Made by a program: the position numbers and the translations under genes. From assembly GCF_014218805.1 (NCBI RefSeq), contig NZ_JACJUV010000001.1, forward strand, positions 2,430,501 through 2,494,500: a stretch of DNA of 64,000 nt, read 5' to 3'. The notes below the pieces were generated by a model, which did not search any database, was not told where the DNA came from, and worked only from the letters and a program-made list of their open reading frames with translations. Source of the stretch: Teredinibacter franksiae. GTDB taxonomy: Bacteria; Pseudomonadota; Gammaproteobacteria; Pseudomonadales; Cellvibrionaceae. The stretch's first letter is position 1. The number at the start of each line of letters is the position of its first letter. Below, piece after piece: positions 26,074 through 36,254 of the stretch.

Positions 26074-27630
26074 ATGATCAAAGGCTTTGCGACCCTGAAG
26101 AAATACGCCACCCTATTTATGGTGCTGTTGGCGGCTGGCTGTGCCACCGTAGACCACGAATATCCACGCAACGAAAGCTATGCTCCACCAGCCTCTGAAA
26201 CCAGGGACACCGCCTTTGGCCAATACGTTAAAGCGGAGATGCCGAAACATGCTGAAGGCGAATCCGGTTTTGTGTTGTTGGCCGATGGCGTTGAAGCCTT
26301 TGCTGCCCGTCTAGCAATGGCCGAAAACGCCGAAAAAACCCTTGATGTGCAGTACTATCTGATTAGCGAAGATCTTATTGGTCATGCCTTTATTGGCTCT
26401 TTGTTAAAAACAGCCGATCGAGGCGTAAGAGTGCGTTTATTGGTTGACGATATTCTTACTAAGGGCTTTGACCATGGAATGGCCGCGCTGGATTCCCACC
26501 CTAATTTGGAAGTTCGAATCTTCAATCCTTTTGCCAGCCGAACCCTTCGTCCAATGGATATGTTTCAGTTCACACGCCTAAACCGCCGAATGCATAATAA
26601 ATCGTTCACGGTGGACAACCAAATTACGTTGATTGGTGGAAGAAATATTGCCGACGAGTATTTTGGCGCGCGAACCGATTTAAATTTCGGTGACCTAGAT
26701 GTTGTAGGGTTTGGCCCGGTGGTGCAGGAAGTGTCTTCAATGTTCGACGAGTACTGGAATTCTTGGGCTGCTTTACCCGTTCCGGCGTTTGCCGATATGC
26801 CTAAAGACCTGGAACTCGAATTAGCGAGTTTGCGCCAACGTATTAACAAAAAACTGTCTACCGTGAGTGATGGTATTTATGCCGAGGCGATAAAGCAAGA
26901 TTACGATCGCCTTTTGGGTGAGGAGTCTGGTCGTGCCGTATGGACAACCTATGATCTCGCCTACGATTCGCCCGACAAGGCCGATAGCAAAAAAGCTAAA
27001 ACAGCAACGAATATCACCACCAAGCTAAACGAGACCATTCGTGGTGGCAGTAAGGAATTTATTCTTATATCCCCTTATTTTGTACCTCTAAAAAGTGGGG
27101 AGCAATTCTTTCAAGAATTAGTGGATAAGGGTATGGAGGTTTCTGTCATTACCAATTCACTTGCGGCCAATAACCACGGTTCTGTTCATTCCGGTTACGC
27201 CCCTTCAAGAAAGCGCCTGTTGAAGATGGGCGTAAAGCTCTATGAGGTTAAATCGGAAGGCATTAATCAGGAATTTGAACGTGTTGGTAACGATCAATCT
27301 AGGGCAACACTTCATACAAAAGCGTTTATGGTTGATCGAGAAAAAATATTTATTGGTTCGTTTAACTGGGATCCTAGGTCAATCAATATCAATACTGAAT
27401 TGGGCGTGATTATTGATTCTCCGGAAATTGGTGAGTCTGCCACCATAAATATGTCAGAAAAACTCGCTGAAAAAACCTACGAAGTGGTACTTAACGATAA
27501 AGGTAAGCTCCGCTGGATAGACCGAAGTGGGCCAGAAGAAGTTGTTTACACTAAAGAGCCCAATACCACATGGTGGAAGCGGTTTAGCGTTGGCTTTATG
27601 AGTATTTTACCGATTAAAAGCCAGTTATAA
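26074..27630 (+). CDS. Phospholipase D family lipoprotein, cardiolipin synthase C-like
   Basis: Two HKD motifs identify a phospholipase D superfamily enzyme: MHNKSFTVDNQITLIGGRN and LHTKAFMVDREKIFIGSFNW. The length (about 518 residues) and the surrounding motifs (VQYYLISEDLIG, VRLLVDDILT) match ClsC/YmdC cardiolipin synthases, which make cardiolipin from phosphatidylethanolamine and phosphatidylglycerol. An N-terminal lipobox (LLAAGC) predicts a lipid-anchored protein, which is somewhat unlike E. coli ClsC. I use ATG 26074; a GTG at 26059 is also possible. ClsC needs a partner (YmdB) in E. coli; none is seen here. Confidence 0.82.
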   Translation: MIKGFATLKKYATLFMVLLAAGCATVDHEYPRNESYAPPASETRDTAFGQYVKAEMPKHAEGESGFVLLADGVEAFAARLAMAENAEKTLDVQYYLISEDLIGHAFIGSLLKTADRGVRVRLLVDDILTKGFDHGMAALDSHPNLEVRIFNPFASRTLRPMDMFQFTRLNRRMHNKSFTVDNQITLIGGRNIADEYFGARTDLNFGDLDVVGFGPVVQEVSSMFDEYWNSWAALPVPAFADMPKDLELELASLRQRINKKLSTVSDGIYAEAIKQDYDRLLGEESGRAVWTTYDLAYDSPDKADSKKAKTATNITTKLNETIRGGSKEFILISPYFVPLKSGEQFFQELVDKGMEVSVITNSLAANNHGSVHSGYAPSRKRLLKMGVKLYEVKSEGINQEFERVGNDQSRATLHTKAFMVDREKIFIGSFNWDPRSININTELGVIIDSPEIGESATINMSEKLAEKTYEVVLNDKGKLRWIDRSGPEEVVYTKEPNTTWWKRFSVGFMSILPIKSQL

Positions 27631-27864
27631 AATTAGATTACCCCAGCCCGCCGACTAGATTTGCTTTAATGGCTTAATCAACCCGGTGGGCCTTCTCGCT
27701 TTTTCCCCGTCAAAACCTATCCTCTAACGAACCTGCTTAGGCAAACTTTCACTGAGCCCCGGGTGGGTCAACCTGATACGTGTCAAACTACGTGTATAGA
27801 CAGTTGCTGATTACGCAGGTAGCCTTACCCGATTGCGTTTAACAACAACGGATTTCGGATAGTT

Positions 27865-29880
27865 ATGAAGCTTATTGCCACCCTCTTTCTAAGCCCTATG
27901 ATGCTCTTAGCCAGTACGCTATGTGCTGCAGAACAGCATATGTTTGGGAAATACGTATTTGAAACCGATAGTAAAATTCCAGCTTGGGTAAACCTGGCTA
28001 AGGATCAAAAAAGTAAGGGTAAGCCAGAAGGCCAAAATACCGAATACGCATTGTTAGATACTCAGGTACGTGCATTTCCTGAAAACCATCAATTCTATAA
28101 GGCGTATAGCTCATACCTGCATAACAGCCAGGCGGTGAGCGAAAGTTCAGAAATTCAAATTACGTTTAACCCTGAATACCAGGAATTAGTTATTCACACC
28201 ATAGACCTCGTTCGAGGAAAAGAAAAATTCAATGTACTGCGACCGGAAATTGTTCGACTGTTACAGCAGGAAGAAGACCTTCGAAATGGAATATTAAACG
28301 GTGCGGTCACAGCATTGGTGATGGTTCCCAATACGCGCCCTGGCGATCGCTTAGATTACAGCTACACGATTAAGGGGCGTAACCCGGTTTACGGGGAAAA
28401 AATATTTGGTGTAAATCGTTTGGGTTGGGCAGTGGATGTTGGCTTTACCCGGGTTCGCGTACTGGTACCGAAACAGACCAAATTACAAACAAACGTTCAC
28501 GGAGTAAAAACGAAGTACAAAAAGAGGAAGAAAAACGACTACATTGAGCATGAGTGGCTTGTTAAAAAGGTTGACCGACGTGTAGATGAGGGCGGCTACC
28601 CTGCGTGGTTCAATCGCTATGGGTTCATTGAGTACAGTGAATTCAAAAACTGGACTGAAGTGAGTAACTGGGCAGGCGGGTTATACCAGTCGGTTGACCA
28701 ACGCTCTACCGAGCTCGATAAGCTTGTAAAAAAATTACAAGACGGTAGCGCCACAGATTCAGAGTATGCAGTAAACGCCTTGGATTTTGTTCAGCAGCAG
28801 GTACGTTATTTAGGCCTTGAATTTGGTCTCAATAGCCACTTACCCCATACTCCAGCCGAAGTACTGAAAAATCGTTATGGCGACTGCAAGGATAAATCTA
28901 ACTTGCTTGTGCAGTTGCTACAAAAAAATGGAATTGAAGCCTACTCTGCGCTGGTATCCTATAGCTACCGTGAAGGCTTCAGTGACTATCTGCCTAGCCC
29001 GTTTGCGTTTGACCACGCAATTGTCATGGCGAATGTGTCGGGTAAAAAAGTATGGCTAGACCCCACCCGTACCAATCAGTCGGGAAAACTGAATAAAAGA
29101 GCTTTTCTCAAATTTGGCGCCAGTTTAGTTGTTGGGCGTGATGGTGAAAAACCGGTAGAGTCGCTTAAACCACTCCCAGGGCAAACAGATATTGTTACCG
29201 TCAAAGAAAGCTATAAGGTTAAAAACACAAAAAAACCGGTATTACTCACGGTTAAATCCGTTTATACGGGTGGCCAGGCTGAATACATTCGTTCTGTATT
29301 TAAATCGAGTTCATATAGCGAGATGCAGGATAAATACCTAAACTATTACGCTAAAATATACCCCGCTATTAGCGCGCAAGGAAAGATAAGCTATAACGAT
29401 AGTGAAGATGAAAATGAAATAACGATAACAGAAAAATACAAAATAAAGGATTTCTTCGAGAAAGAAGAAGGTCTGTATAAATCTAGTTACTATGCTACGG
29501 CGATAGGCCAGTTTCTAACCAAGCCAGAGATAATACGTCGTGAATCCCCCGCAATTATTGGCCAGCCAATAGTTGTTTCCCATGAAATTACCGTCGATTA
29601 CCTCAATGATGTTGCTATGTATATAGATAGTACGCCGGTTATTAAAACGACCGAAGAAATTGATTATACTTCAAGAAGCGCTTTCTTCAGTAAGCATTTT
29701 GAGCATCGCGCCACGCTAAAAATCAAGAAAAACTGGGTACCTGTCGAAAGTATGGAACGATATTTGAGCCTTGCAAAACAGATTGAGAATGATATTGATT
29801 TTTCTCTTACATTTTCCTCAGAAAGAAAAAAAACGAATAATAAGCCTTTGAAAAAACTACTAAAAGTTTTGGAAAAATAG
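27865..29880 (+). CDS. Exported DUF3857/transglutaminase-like protein
   Basis: The 671-residue protein has a signal peptide (STLCAAEQ), a beta-rich DUF3857 domain to about residue 240 and a transglutaminase-like cysteine protease fold. The triad is visible: Cys in NRYGDCKDKSNLL, His in FDHAIVMAN and Asp in KVWLDPTRTN. A C-terminal beta-domain follows. Such proteins are envelope-associated; a peptidase or protein-crosslinking activity is plausible but unproven, and many homologues stand next to partner genes of unknown role. The next gene begins one base after the stop codon, so the two are one operon. Confidence 0.8.
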   Translation: MKLIATLFLSPMMLLASTLCAAEQHMFGKYVFETDSKIPAWVNLAKDQKSKGKPEGQNTEYALLDTQVRAFPENHQFYKAYSSYLHNSQAVSESSEIQITFNPEYQELVIHTIDLVRGKEKFNVLRPEIVRLLQQEEDLRNGILNGAVTALVMVPNTRPGDRLDYSYTIKGRNPVYGEKIFGVNRLGWAVDVGFTRVRVLVPKQTKLQTNVHGVKTKYKKRKKNDYIEHEWLVKKVDRRVDEGGYPAWFNRYGFIEYSEFKNWTEVSNWAGGLYQSVDQRSTELDKLVKKLQDGSATDSEYAVNALDFVQQQVRYLGLEFGLNSHLPHTPAEVLKNRYGDCKDKSNLLVQLLQKNGIEAYSALVSYSYREGFSDYLPSPFAFDHAIVMANVSGKKVWLDPTRTNQSGKLNKRAFLKFGASLVVGRDGEKPVESLKPLPGQTDIVTVKESYKVKNTKKPVLLTVKSVYTGGQAEYIRSVFKSSSYSEMQDKYLNYYAKIYPAISAQGKISYNDSEDENEITITEKYKIKDFFEKEEGLYKSSYYATAIGQFLTKPEIIRRESPAIIGQPIVVSHEITVDYLNDVAMYIDSTPVIKTTEEIDYTSRSAFFSKHFEHRATLKIKKNWVPVESMERYLSLAKQIENDIDFSLTFSSERKKTNNKPLKKLLKVLEK

Positions 29881-29881
29881 A

Positions 29882-31066
29882 ATGAAAATAATCGATCGTA
29901 AAAATTATATGGCACCCGCTGTCCTATTTCTTATGTACATGGTGTTAAGTAATGCTGTTTTTTCTGAAACTAATTTTAAACCTGCACCCTCAAGCCACTA
30001 TAGCCTCACAGAACCCAGCCTAAGCTTAAAAAGCTTTGCGCTAAACCTTCAAGACTATTTGAGCGCAAAGCAGACTAGAACCCTAATAGATAGTCTGCAC
30101 AGAGAATCCTTCGTGCTCGCGCAAATGCAGGCGCTGGTACATTATACCGGTGAATTACCTGAATCAGAAAAAAAGAAAAATAGCTTATATGAAATGATGA
30201 AAACCATGAATATAGCGGTGTTCACTGGATTGGAGTCAAAGCTAAAACAATTCGATGTTTGGACCTTTGTGCACCATAGAACCTATGAAGGCCGAAGCTT
30301 TATTTTATATAGGGTTGAAACGGAAGATGAAGAATTCTCTTTTTTTGAGTTAGAGGTTAAACAGTTTGAAAGTAAATGGGTTGTAACGGACTGGTTTAAT
30401 TACTCAACCGATATTTGGTTTTCGGAAACTATCGGCGGTATCGCATCGATTCTCTATAGTGGAAGTAATAACACAGACGCTGAATCACTAGCGGTCAATA
30501 ATTTCTTACAACGACGCTTTGACGATGGGCTGGAATCGTATGCTAACTTGACAATAGAAAACCAGAAACGCCCTATTCTGCAAAGTTTACTTGTTGGTTT
30601 TTCTATTGCACTAGACCATGACAATTTTAATGAAACGATGGAAAAACTATTGCTTGTGTCGCCGGAGAATCGATTTTTACTGACCAAGATGACGTACTTC
30701 AGTGAAAAAGAAGAGTACAGACGTGCTTTGGATTGTATTCGTCAACTATCTAAAGACCTTGGGGGTGAATCTAATTTGGAGCTGATGCGGGCAGAAATAT
30801 TGTTTCAGCTAGGTGAGTCTAAAGCGGCGAATAGAGCGTTAGCGAAGGCGATACGCCTAAAACCTAAAGACGAAACTCCATACTACACAGCGTTGTTTTT
30901 GTTGGCAGGTTATCAGCACTATGGTGAGGCGGTGTTGGTCTTGGATGTATTGCAAGAAGAATTCGAATTTGTGCTCTCGGAAAAAGAATTGGCAGAATTT
31001 GGAAACTTAGACGATTTTCTAGAATCGGAGCAGTATCGAAACTGGTTAAAAAGCCACGCGGCTTAG
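29882..31066 (+). CDS. Exported TPR-type protein paired with the transglutaminase-like gene
   Basis: The 394-residue protein has a hydrophobic N-terminal signal (AVLFLMYMVLSNAVFSE) and is otherwise soluble. The C-terminal part from about residue 240 consists of helical repeats of TPR type, including RRALDCIRQLSKDL, LELMRAEILFQLGESKAANR and ALAKAIRLKPKDETPYY. The first half has no family I recognise. It is translated directly after the DUF3857/transglutaminase gene and its stop overlaps by four bases the stop of the convergent DUF554 gene. It may be the binding partner of the upstream enzyme; that is inference from gene order. Confidence 0.6.
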   Translation: MKIIDRKNYMAPAVLFLMYMVLSNAVFSETNFKPAPSSHYSLTEPSLSLKSFALNLQDYLSAKQTRTLIDSLHRESFVLAQMQALVHYTGELPESEKKKNSLYEMMKTMNIAVFTGLESKLKQFDVWTFVHHRTYEGRSFILYRVETEDEEFSFFELEVKQFESKWVVTDWFNYSTDIWFSETIGGIASILYSGSNNTDAESLAVNNFLQRRFDDGLESYANLTIENQKRPILQSLLVGFSIALDHDNFNETMEKLLLVSPENRFLLTKMTYFSEKEEYRRALDCIRQLSKDLGGESNLELMRAEILFQLGESKAANRALAKAIRLKPKDETPYYTALFLLAGYQHYGEAVLVLDVLQEEFEFVLSEKELAEFGNLDDFLESEQYRNWLKSHAA

Positions 31067-31782
31067 AATATGCGGGACCATAATGCCGATAGTGGCATGA
31101 CTATAATGATCGCGGGCAGCATATTGGCGACCGCAAACGACTTAATTTTAGCAATACGAAAGCCAGTTGCCAGCATAATTAAGCCGCCAACGGCGGAAAA
31201 ATCCGCGATAAGCTGTTCGTTTGTAAGTGGCATAATATAGGCGGCCAGCGCAAACAGAGAGAGCTGAATCAGCAGTTGTGGCACACACAGGATGGCTACC
31301 GAATAGCCGAGGCTGGCGGCAAAAATTGCCGCCGTAAAAAAATCTAAAATGGCCTTAACTAGCAGGGTCTGGCTATCTCCCGTAAGGCCTTCGTTTAAAG
31401 CGCCAAAAATCCCCATTCCACTGACACAAAATAAAATTAGAATGGCTACAAATTGCTCTAAAAAGCTTTCATGGGATAAGCCATTCCGTGCCGGAATATA
31501 AATGTCGAGTAAGGCCTTAGCCCTTAAGCTTACGCGACCAATGGCGGCTTCTAGCTGCATTAGCTCGCCGATTAATACGCCAAGTACTAATGCCAGTACC
31601 ACCGGTGGCAAGCTGTTGAACTTCAGCAACATCACCACGCCCAGTGCCATAGAGGCTAAACCAAACGTTTGCGGCAAACTTATGCGAATACGCTCAGGGA
31701 TACGGCTACCTATGAGTGCACCGGCGATACCGCCAAAAGCAACGGCGGCGAAGTTGATAGAGGGCCCTGTGGGGAACAGCAT
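31063..31782 (-). CDS. DUF554-family membrane protein
   Basis: The product (239 residues) is a polytopic inner-membrane protein with about seven hydrophobic helices. It matches the DUF554 (YdfK/YqgA) pattern: GGIAGALIGSRIPERIRISL, LGVLIGELMQLEAAIGR, FVAILILFCVSGMGIFGAL and a C-terminal MLATGFRIAKIKSFAVANML. The family is a suspected transporter without known substrate. The gene converges on the TPR gene and overlaps its end by four bases. Confidence 0.85.
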   Translation of the reverse strand: MLFPTGPSINFAAVAFGGIAGALIGSRIPERIRISLPQTFGLASMALGVVMLLKFNSLPPVVLALVLGVLIGELMQLEAAIGRVSLRAKALLDIYIPARNGLSHESFLEQFVAILILFCVSGMGIFGALNEGLTGDSQTLLVKAILDFFTAAIFAASLGYSVAILCVPQLLIQLSLFALAAYIMPLTNEQLIADFSAVGGLIMLATGFRIAKIKSFAVANMLPAIIIVMPLSALWSRIF

Positions 31783-31966
31783 AAACGAGCGATGTGTTGG
31801 GTAAGATTTAAGCTATTAACTAGACTACTGTAGCGCCCAGCGAACATAAAGCCAATTTATCATACTTTCGGGGTTTAATAGCAGTGCAATATATTAGATA
31901 ACGCTAAATATAGGGCGTTACACATTTATGTCTATTGGCTTGGCGCCATTACTCAGGAGAAAAGCT

Positions 31967-33421
31967 ATGACTGATAAAACCAAACTTACGCGTACCAACG
32001 GTTGCCCGGTGGCGCACAATCAAAACACCAAAACCGCCGGTGCTCGCGGCCCAATGTTACTAGAGGACGTGTGGTTTTTAGAAAAGCTGGCGCACTTTGA
32101 TCGCGAAGTGATTCCAGAGCGGCGTATGCATGCCAAAGGTTCTGGCGCTTACGGCACTTTTACCGTAACCCACGACATTAGTCGTTATACGCGGGCAAAG
32201 CTTTTTTCCGATGTGGGTAAAAAAACCGACCTGTTTGCGCGCTTTACCACGGTAGCAGGTGAACGCGGTGCAGCGGATGCCGAGCGCGATATTCGGGGCT
32301 TTGCCCTCAAGTTTTATACCGAGGAAGGCAATTGGGATTTAGTGGGTAATAACACCCCGGTTTTCTTTCTTCGCGACCCCTTAAAGTTTCCTGACCTAAA
32401 CCACGCGGTAAAACGTGATCCGCGCACGAATATGCGCAGCGGCAAAAACAATTGGGATTTCTGGACATCGCTGCCGGAGGCGTTACATCAAGTGACTATA
32501 GTGATGAGTGACAGGGGTATTCCTGCCACTTACCGCCATATGCATGGTTTCGGCAGCCATACCTTCAGTTTTATTAATGCGGATAATGAACGCTCCTGGG
32601 TGAAATTTCACTTTAAATCAGAGCAGGGCATTAAAAACCTTTCGGATGCTGAAGCTGAAGCTATTATAGGCAAAGATCGCGAAAGTCATCAGTGCGATCT
32701 ATTCGACAGCATTGAAAATGGTGAATACCCCAAGTGGACGCTGAAGGTGCAAATTATGCCAGAAGCCGATGCCAGCAAGGTGAGCTATAACCCGTTTGAC
32801 CTAACCAAAATTTGGCCCCACGACGACTATCCGCTTATGGAGGTTGGGGTTTTAGAGTTGAACCGAAATCCGGAAAATTTCTTTGCGGAGGTAGAGCAGT
32901 CGGCATTTAATCCGGCCAGTGTGGTTCCAGGTATTAGCTTTTCACCGGACAAAATGCTGCAGGGCCGGCTTTTTTCCTACGGAGACGCGCAACGTTATCG
33001 ATTGGGTGTGAATCATCATTTAATACCCGTCAATGCGCCCAAATGCCCGGTACATTCCTATCACCGTGATGGTCAAATGCGTACCGATGGTAATTTTGGT
33101 GGTACTTTGGGTTATGAGCCCAATGACCAAGGAGAATGGGCCGAACAACCAGATTTTTCTGAGCCACCGTTGAGCCTTGAAGGTGCAGCCGATCACTGGA
33201 ATCATCGCGAAGATGAGGATTATTTTTCGCAACCCGGTGCCCTCTTTCGGTTGATGACCAAAGATCAACAACAAACGCTGTTCGACAACACGGCGCGCTC
33301 AATGGATGGTGTACCTACTGACATCAAAGTTCGGCATATACGCCACTGTTTAAAAGCAGACCCTCATTACGGTAAAGGTCTTGCAAAAGCCATGGGTGTA
33401 GCCATGGCCGATGTAGACTAA
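31967..33421 (+). CDS. Catalase (heme, small-subunit clade)
   Basis: The 484-residue protein is a monofunctional heme catalase that splits hydrogen peroxide. The active-site His lies in the [18 protein letters not shown] block, followed by [19 protein letters not shown], the Asn region [14 protein letters not shown], and the proximal heme Tyr motif [14 protein letters not shown]. The C-terminus lacks the flavodoxin-like extension of large catalases. I chose ATG 31967, with AGGAGA six bases upstream and the usual MTDKTKLTR beginning; the upstream ATG at 31928 is less likely. A hairpin lies about 30 bases after the stop codon. The enzyme acts in the cytoplasm, as no signal peptide is present. 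Confidence 0.95.
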   Translation: MTDKTKLTRTNGCPVAHNQNTKTAGARGPMLLEDVWFLEKLAHFDREVIPERRMHAKGSGAYGTFTVTHDISRYTRAKLFSDVGKKTDLFARFTTVAGERGAADAERDIRGFALKFYTEEGNWDLVGNNTPVFFLRDPLKFPDLNHAVKRDPRTNMRSGKNNWDFWTSLPEALHQVTIVMSDRGIPATYRHMHGFGSHTFSFINADNERSWVKFHFKSEQGIKNLSDAEAEAIIGKDRESHQCDLFDSIENGEYPKWTLKVQIMPEADASKVSYNPFDLTKIWPHDDYPLMEVGVLELNRNPENFFAEVEQSAFNPASVVPGISFSPDKMLQGRLFSYGDAQRYRLGVNHHLIPVNAPKCPVHSYHRDGQMRTDGNFGGTLGYEPNDQGEWAEQPDFSEPPLSLEGAADHWNHREDEDYFSQPGALFRLMTKDQQQTLFDNTARSMDGVPTDIKVRHIRHCLKADPHYGKGLAKAMGVAMADVD

Positions 33422-33450
33422 CCAGCGGCTCGTCTATAGCCTTCCTTTTT

Positions 33451-33478
33451 GCGCTGGCCAGCTGATGCTGGCTAGCGC
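33451..33478 (+). terminator. Hairpin downstream of the catalase gene
   Basis: GCGCT and GCCAGC pair with GCTGGC and AGCGC around TGAT, an 11-pair stem with one mismatch. It lacks a good T-run (CTTCTATA follows), so termination here may be inefficient; the second hairpin 33 bases on may help. Confidence 0.5.
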
Positions 33479-33510
33479 CTTCTATAATCCTCCAGTAGAG
33501 AGCTTCCCCC

Positions 33511-33535
33511 AATGCTAGAAGTGTTTTCTAGCATT
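33511..33535 (+). terminator. Second perfect hairpin after the catalase gene
   Basis: AATGCTAGAA and TTCTAGCATT form a perfect ten-pair stem with a five-base loop, followed by GCTTATACTTGTT. It is the second stem-loop in the 227 bases between the catalase and the next gene. Confidence 0.5.
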
Positions 33536-33592
33536 GCTTATACTTGTTACCGCCGATGTTAAAGTTTAAAAATTTCGCACTTAACAGGATAA

Positions 33593-33644
33593 GGTAATAG
33601 GGATAGGTAATAGGGATAGGTAACAGGGATAGGTAACAGGGATA
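33593..33644 (+). repeat. Four tandem 13-base units directly before a start codon
   Basis: GGTAATAGGGATA occurs twice and GGTAACAGGGATA twice, in direct succession, ending four bases before ATG 33649. Every copy contains AGGGA, which can act as a ribosome binding site; the last is correctly spaced for the start codon. Copy number could vary by replication slippage. Confidence 0.9.
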
Positions 33645-33648
33645 GCTT

Positions 33649-34816
33649 ATGACAAGTTCCGTGGCAAAAGTCAGTTTGTCTAAAAGAGTAGTGCTCATTA
33701 TCGTTTTGGCCGCTATCGGCACAGCTGTATTGGTTGTGCATTTAATATCCAATGGCATAGATTTACCCGCAGACAATCGCCCTCCTGTAGCCAATCGTCC
33801 ATTAGAACCAAGCCTAGCCGACAATTCCCCAGTATCAGCCGATACCGTATCGATTGAGAGCGCTAATCGCTCTAGCGATGGCGCTGTTAATATACGCTCA
33901 CTTGTTAATGCGGAAGAAGAATGGCAGCAAAGTCTGCACAGTAGTAATTACGCTGAAGACCAATTGATAGGCTATTTAATAACCAAAGGTGCTGAAGACG
34001 AGGCATTGCGAGAAACGTATCTATTGCAGGCTTATGGCCTAGATAGCGGCAACCTACTGATTAATTATGAGGTTATGCGTTACTGCCATAAAAAATTCAG
34101 CATCTTCACTGTGCGATCTACCGTATATGGATATGTTGCTTGAAGCGGAAAAAAATAATGGCTTGTTTCACGCACAGCGAGCGGTAGTGGCGTTAGCGAA
34201 GGGTAATACGGAAGCAGCCATCCAATTGCTCGATGAAAGTGTCGGTAAGTCTGTGTTTTCTGCGCATGATTGGCGGTATGTTGAATTATTTGATAATTCA
34301 TTTCAGCGTTTTGGCTTCAAACGGTCCATCGTTTCGTTTAGTTATACCGTTGGGTATAACGCAGCAAGGGTTACCCCCAATAGTATTTGGGCATTGCGCG
34401 AAAATACGTGTAACCCCAAGATTGTCGCCACGAAAAGTGAGTTGGCGCGAGCTTGTAATGCTATGTGGCAAAAGCTCACTACCGAAACGCATGACCGAGT
34501 GTTGAAGACCCTTGCCCTATCCTCGCATTTAGAGTTTTCGGGTAAATCAAAACAGCAGGTAAGTGATTTAACGCGGGAATTGATGGAAGTAGAATATAGG
34601 GAAGACTTAGATCGCAGTGTCGAGTTAACGGAAGATTTCCAAATCCAACTAAGGTCAAAAATAAATTGGTTTAACTTCATTTTAAACCCTGAAGAAGAGT
34701 TTCTAAGGTTGGAAAAATCTATTGCTGACGGTACCTGGTCCGCGTACTTGAAAATCTACAGAGAGCAAGGCGAGCTAAAAGCAGGAAATTGGTTATGGGA
34801 GCAGATGCTTGATTAA
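33649..34816 (+). pseudogene. Membrane-anchored helical-repeat protein gene, split by a frameshift
   Basis: The first frame (33649-34143) encodes an N-terminal membrane anchor (VVLIIVLAAIGTAVLVVHLI), a proline-rich linker and the start of a helical domain. The natural continuation, beginning near CDLPYMDMLLEAEKNNGLFH, lies in the next frame and runs to 34816. The switch point is a run of six A at 34090-34095: removing one A joins INYEVMRYCHK to NSASSLCDLPY and gives one continuous protein of about 388 residues. The C-terminal part resembles TPR-like helices (ALAKGNTEAAIQLLDESVG). I do not recognise the family. The break could be a real mutation, a slippage-prone switch, or an assembly error. 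Confidence 0.7.
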
Positions 34817-34890
34817 TGTCGCTTTTATGGTTGAAGGCATTAGCGCTTTCCAAAAGCTAGAGTAACGTCTGCAACTTAACAAGCAAGCTA

Positions 34891-34911
34891 GCACTCCCCA
34901 TTGGAGAGTGC
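34891..34911. terminator. Short hairpin between convergent genes
   Basis: GCACTC and GAGTGC pair around CCCATTGGA, with two further internal CC/GG pairs possible. It stands between the frameshifted gene (plus) and the next minus-strand gene, without a T-run on either side. Confidence 0.35.
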
Positions 34912-34952
34912 GCGCCTGTTACTCATCCTGTGAGATGAATTTGGTTATATAA

Positions 34953-35606
34953 TTAACCCGCATGGGCGAGGGAACGAGCACCGAAATTAACGGTAATAAC
35001 GTTGTTGTGCTTGCCAATAACAGATCTAGCGGCAAGTTTTTCCAAACGTTTCTTTTCATGAAATTCATTGACAAAATTTTTGCATAAATCGCGAAAAAGT
35101 TCTAGTGGACATAATACGTCGAACTCCTCAACGGATTCTTCTTCGTCGCAATTAAATTGAACGGCATATTCAAACGATTCTCGGTCCGATAAAGGCAGCC
35201 GTTCATTATTTTCTTCAGCCCGAACTCTTAAGTCCTCGATAATACGTTGCATGGGTGTATCGTCAAAATCGGCGGGTTCTACCTGGTACCGCTGGTCGTC
35301 ACTCATTTGCATGAGGTGACGGCAAAAATCCTCGCGGTCGTTAATGTTAATTTCAGGGCAAAGCACAGTGACTTCGCGCTGAAAACGTTTTTGAAACAGC
35401 GATGGAAAATGTAGAAAATCGCGATCTTTAAGCCCACAAAAAAGCATCACATAGCCACTGAACCTTTCTTGTACAACAATGCATAACTCATTTTTTATAG
35501 AGACTAATTCCGTATCCCAAATAAGAGAGGGGGTCCTTTGCTTCATTGGTTCGAAGTGTTGCGATAAGGCTTGCGATAACGACTTGGAAATATTGAACTT
35601 GATCAT
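34953..35606 (-). CDS. Conserved hypothetical cytoplasmic protein, possibly DUF6933-like
   Basis: The 217-residue product is soluble, acidic in its middle, and has no signal peptide or membrane segment. The first 80 residues (FNISKSLSQALSQHF, ELCIVVQERFSGYVMLF, FLHFPSLFQKRF) are compatible with the DUF6933 domain pattern, but I am not certain. The rest, with long charged helices (RIIEDLRVRAEENNERL, ESVEEFDVLCPLELFRDL), is unknown to me. The start may be ATG 35606 or the TTG at 35612, which has AAGG at a better distance. No operon partner is visible. Confidence 0.55.
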   Translation of the reverse strand: MIKFNISKSLSQALSQHFEPMKQRTPSLIWDTELVSIKNELCIVVQERFSGYVMLFCGLKDRDFLHFPSLFQKRFQREVTVLCPEININDREDFCRHLMQMSDDQRYQVEPADFDDTPMQRIIEDLRVRAEENNERLPLSDRESFEYAVQFNCDEEESVEEFDVLCPLELFRDLCKNFVNEFHEKKRLEKLAARSVIGKHNNVITVNFGARSLAHAG

Positions 35607-35612
35607 TTTCAA

Positions 35613-36254
35613 ATCTTACCTTGTTAAGCATTGAACTAATTAGTCTTCAATAATTGGGCCAAATTTACCGGTAAAAACGGCAGCGGTAATTTTTTCTTTG
35701 AAAATCAGTAGGTTAAAGAGTGTTAAAAAGTGTGAACTGCATCACTCACACTATAGCATCAATTCTGCTATGACGAAATCGGTCAGTTATTGATGATTTA
35801 CGCTTATCCTGTAAAGTTTATCTACATATAAAGAATGAGGGGTTGCTGGGTTTGGCGTAATCCTATTGTATGTCTGCGACACCTTTAACGCCATTATGCG
35901 GATAAAAGCCCCGCATTTTGTACGCCGGGTAGGGTTTTTTACCAGTGGAATCGCTCCATTTCGAAGAAGATCATGCTGTTTACAGGCTTTTAATGCGCCC
36001 GGCTGTCCTGTGCCAGCGTATCATTTTACGGCGAAATACCTGATTAAACTGTTATACCGATAGAGGTGTCGAAATTCTTACAATGGCGCTTTTTGATCTA
36101 GCGCCACTTCTCGTTGACGAGGCCCATTTTGATGTTTTCAGTGCCACGTGTATCCATTAAACTTCTCGGTTCCCATGGGGGGCTCGGTTCCCTTGAGGGG
36201 CTTCGTTAAAATAAAACAATTTTGCATATAAAAACAAAACAAGGAGTGAAAAAC
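35613..36254. other. Gene-free region with a 17-base tandem duplication
   Basis: About 640 bases lie between the hypothetical gene (minus) and an outer-membrane protein gene (plus). I see no credible ORF. At 36166-36199 a 17-base unit beginning CTCGGTTCCC is present twice, with a few differences. The rest shows nothing recognisable. Confidence 0.5.

Noticed and set aside
33593..33644. Resemblance of the 13-base repeats to the I-SceI homing endonuclease site (TAGGGATAACAGGGTAAT)
   Set aside because: The words are similar but the 18-base site is not present; the similarity comes from shared TAGGGATA and ACAGGG words.
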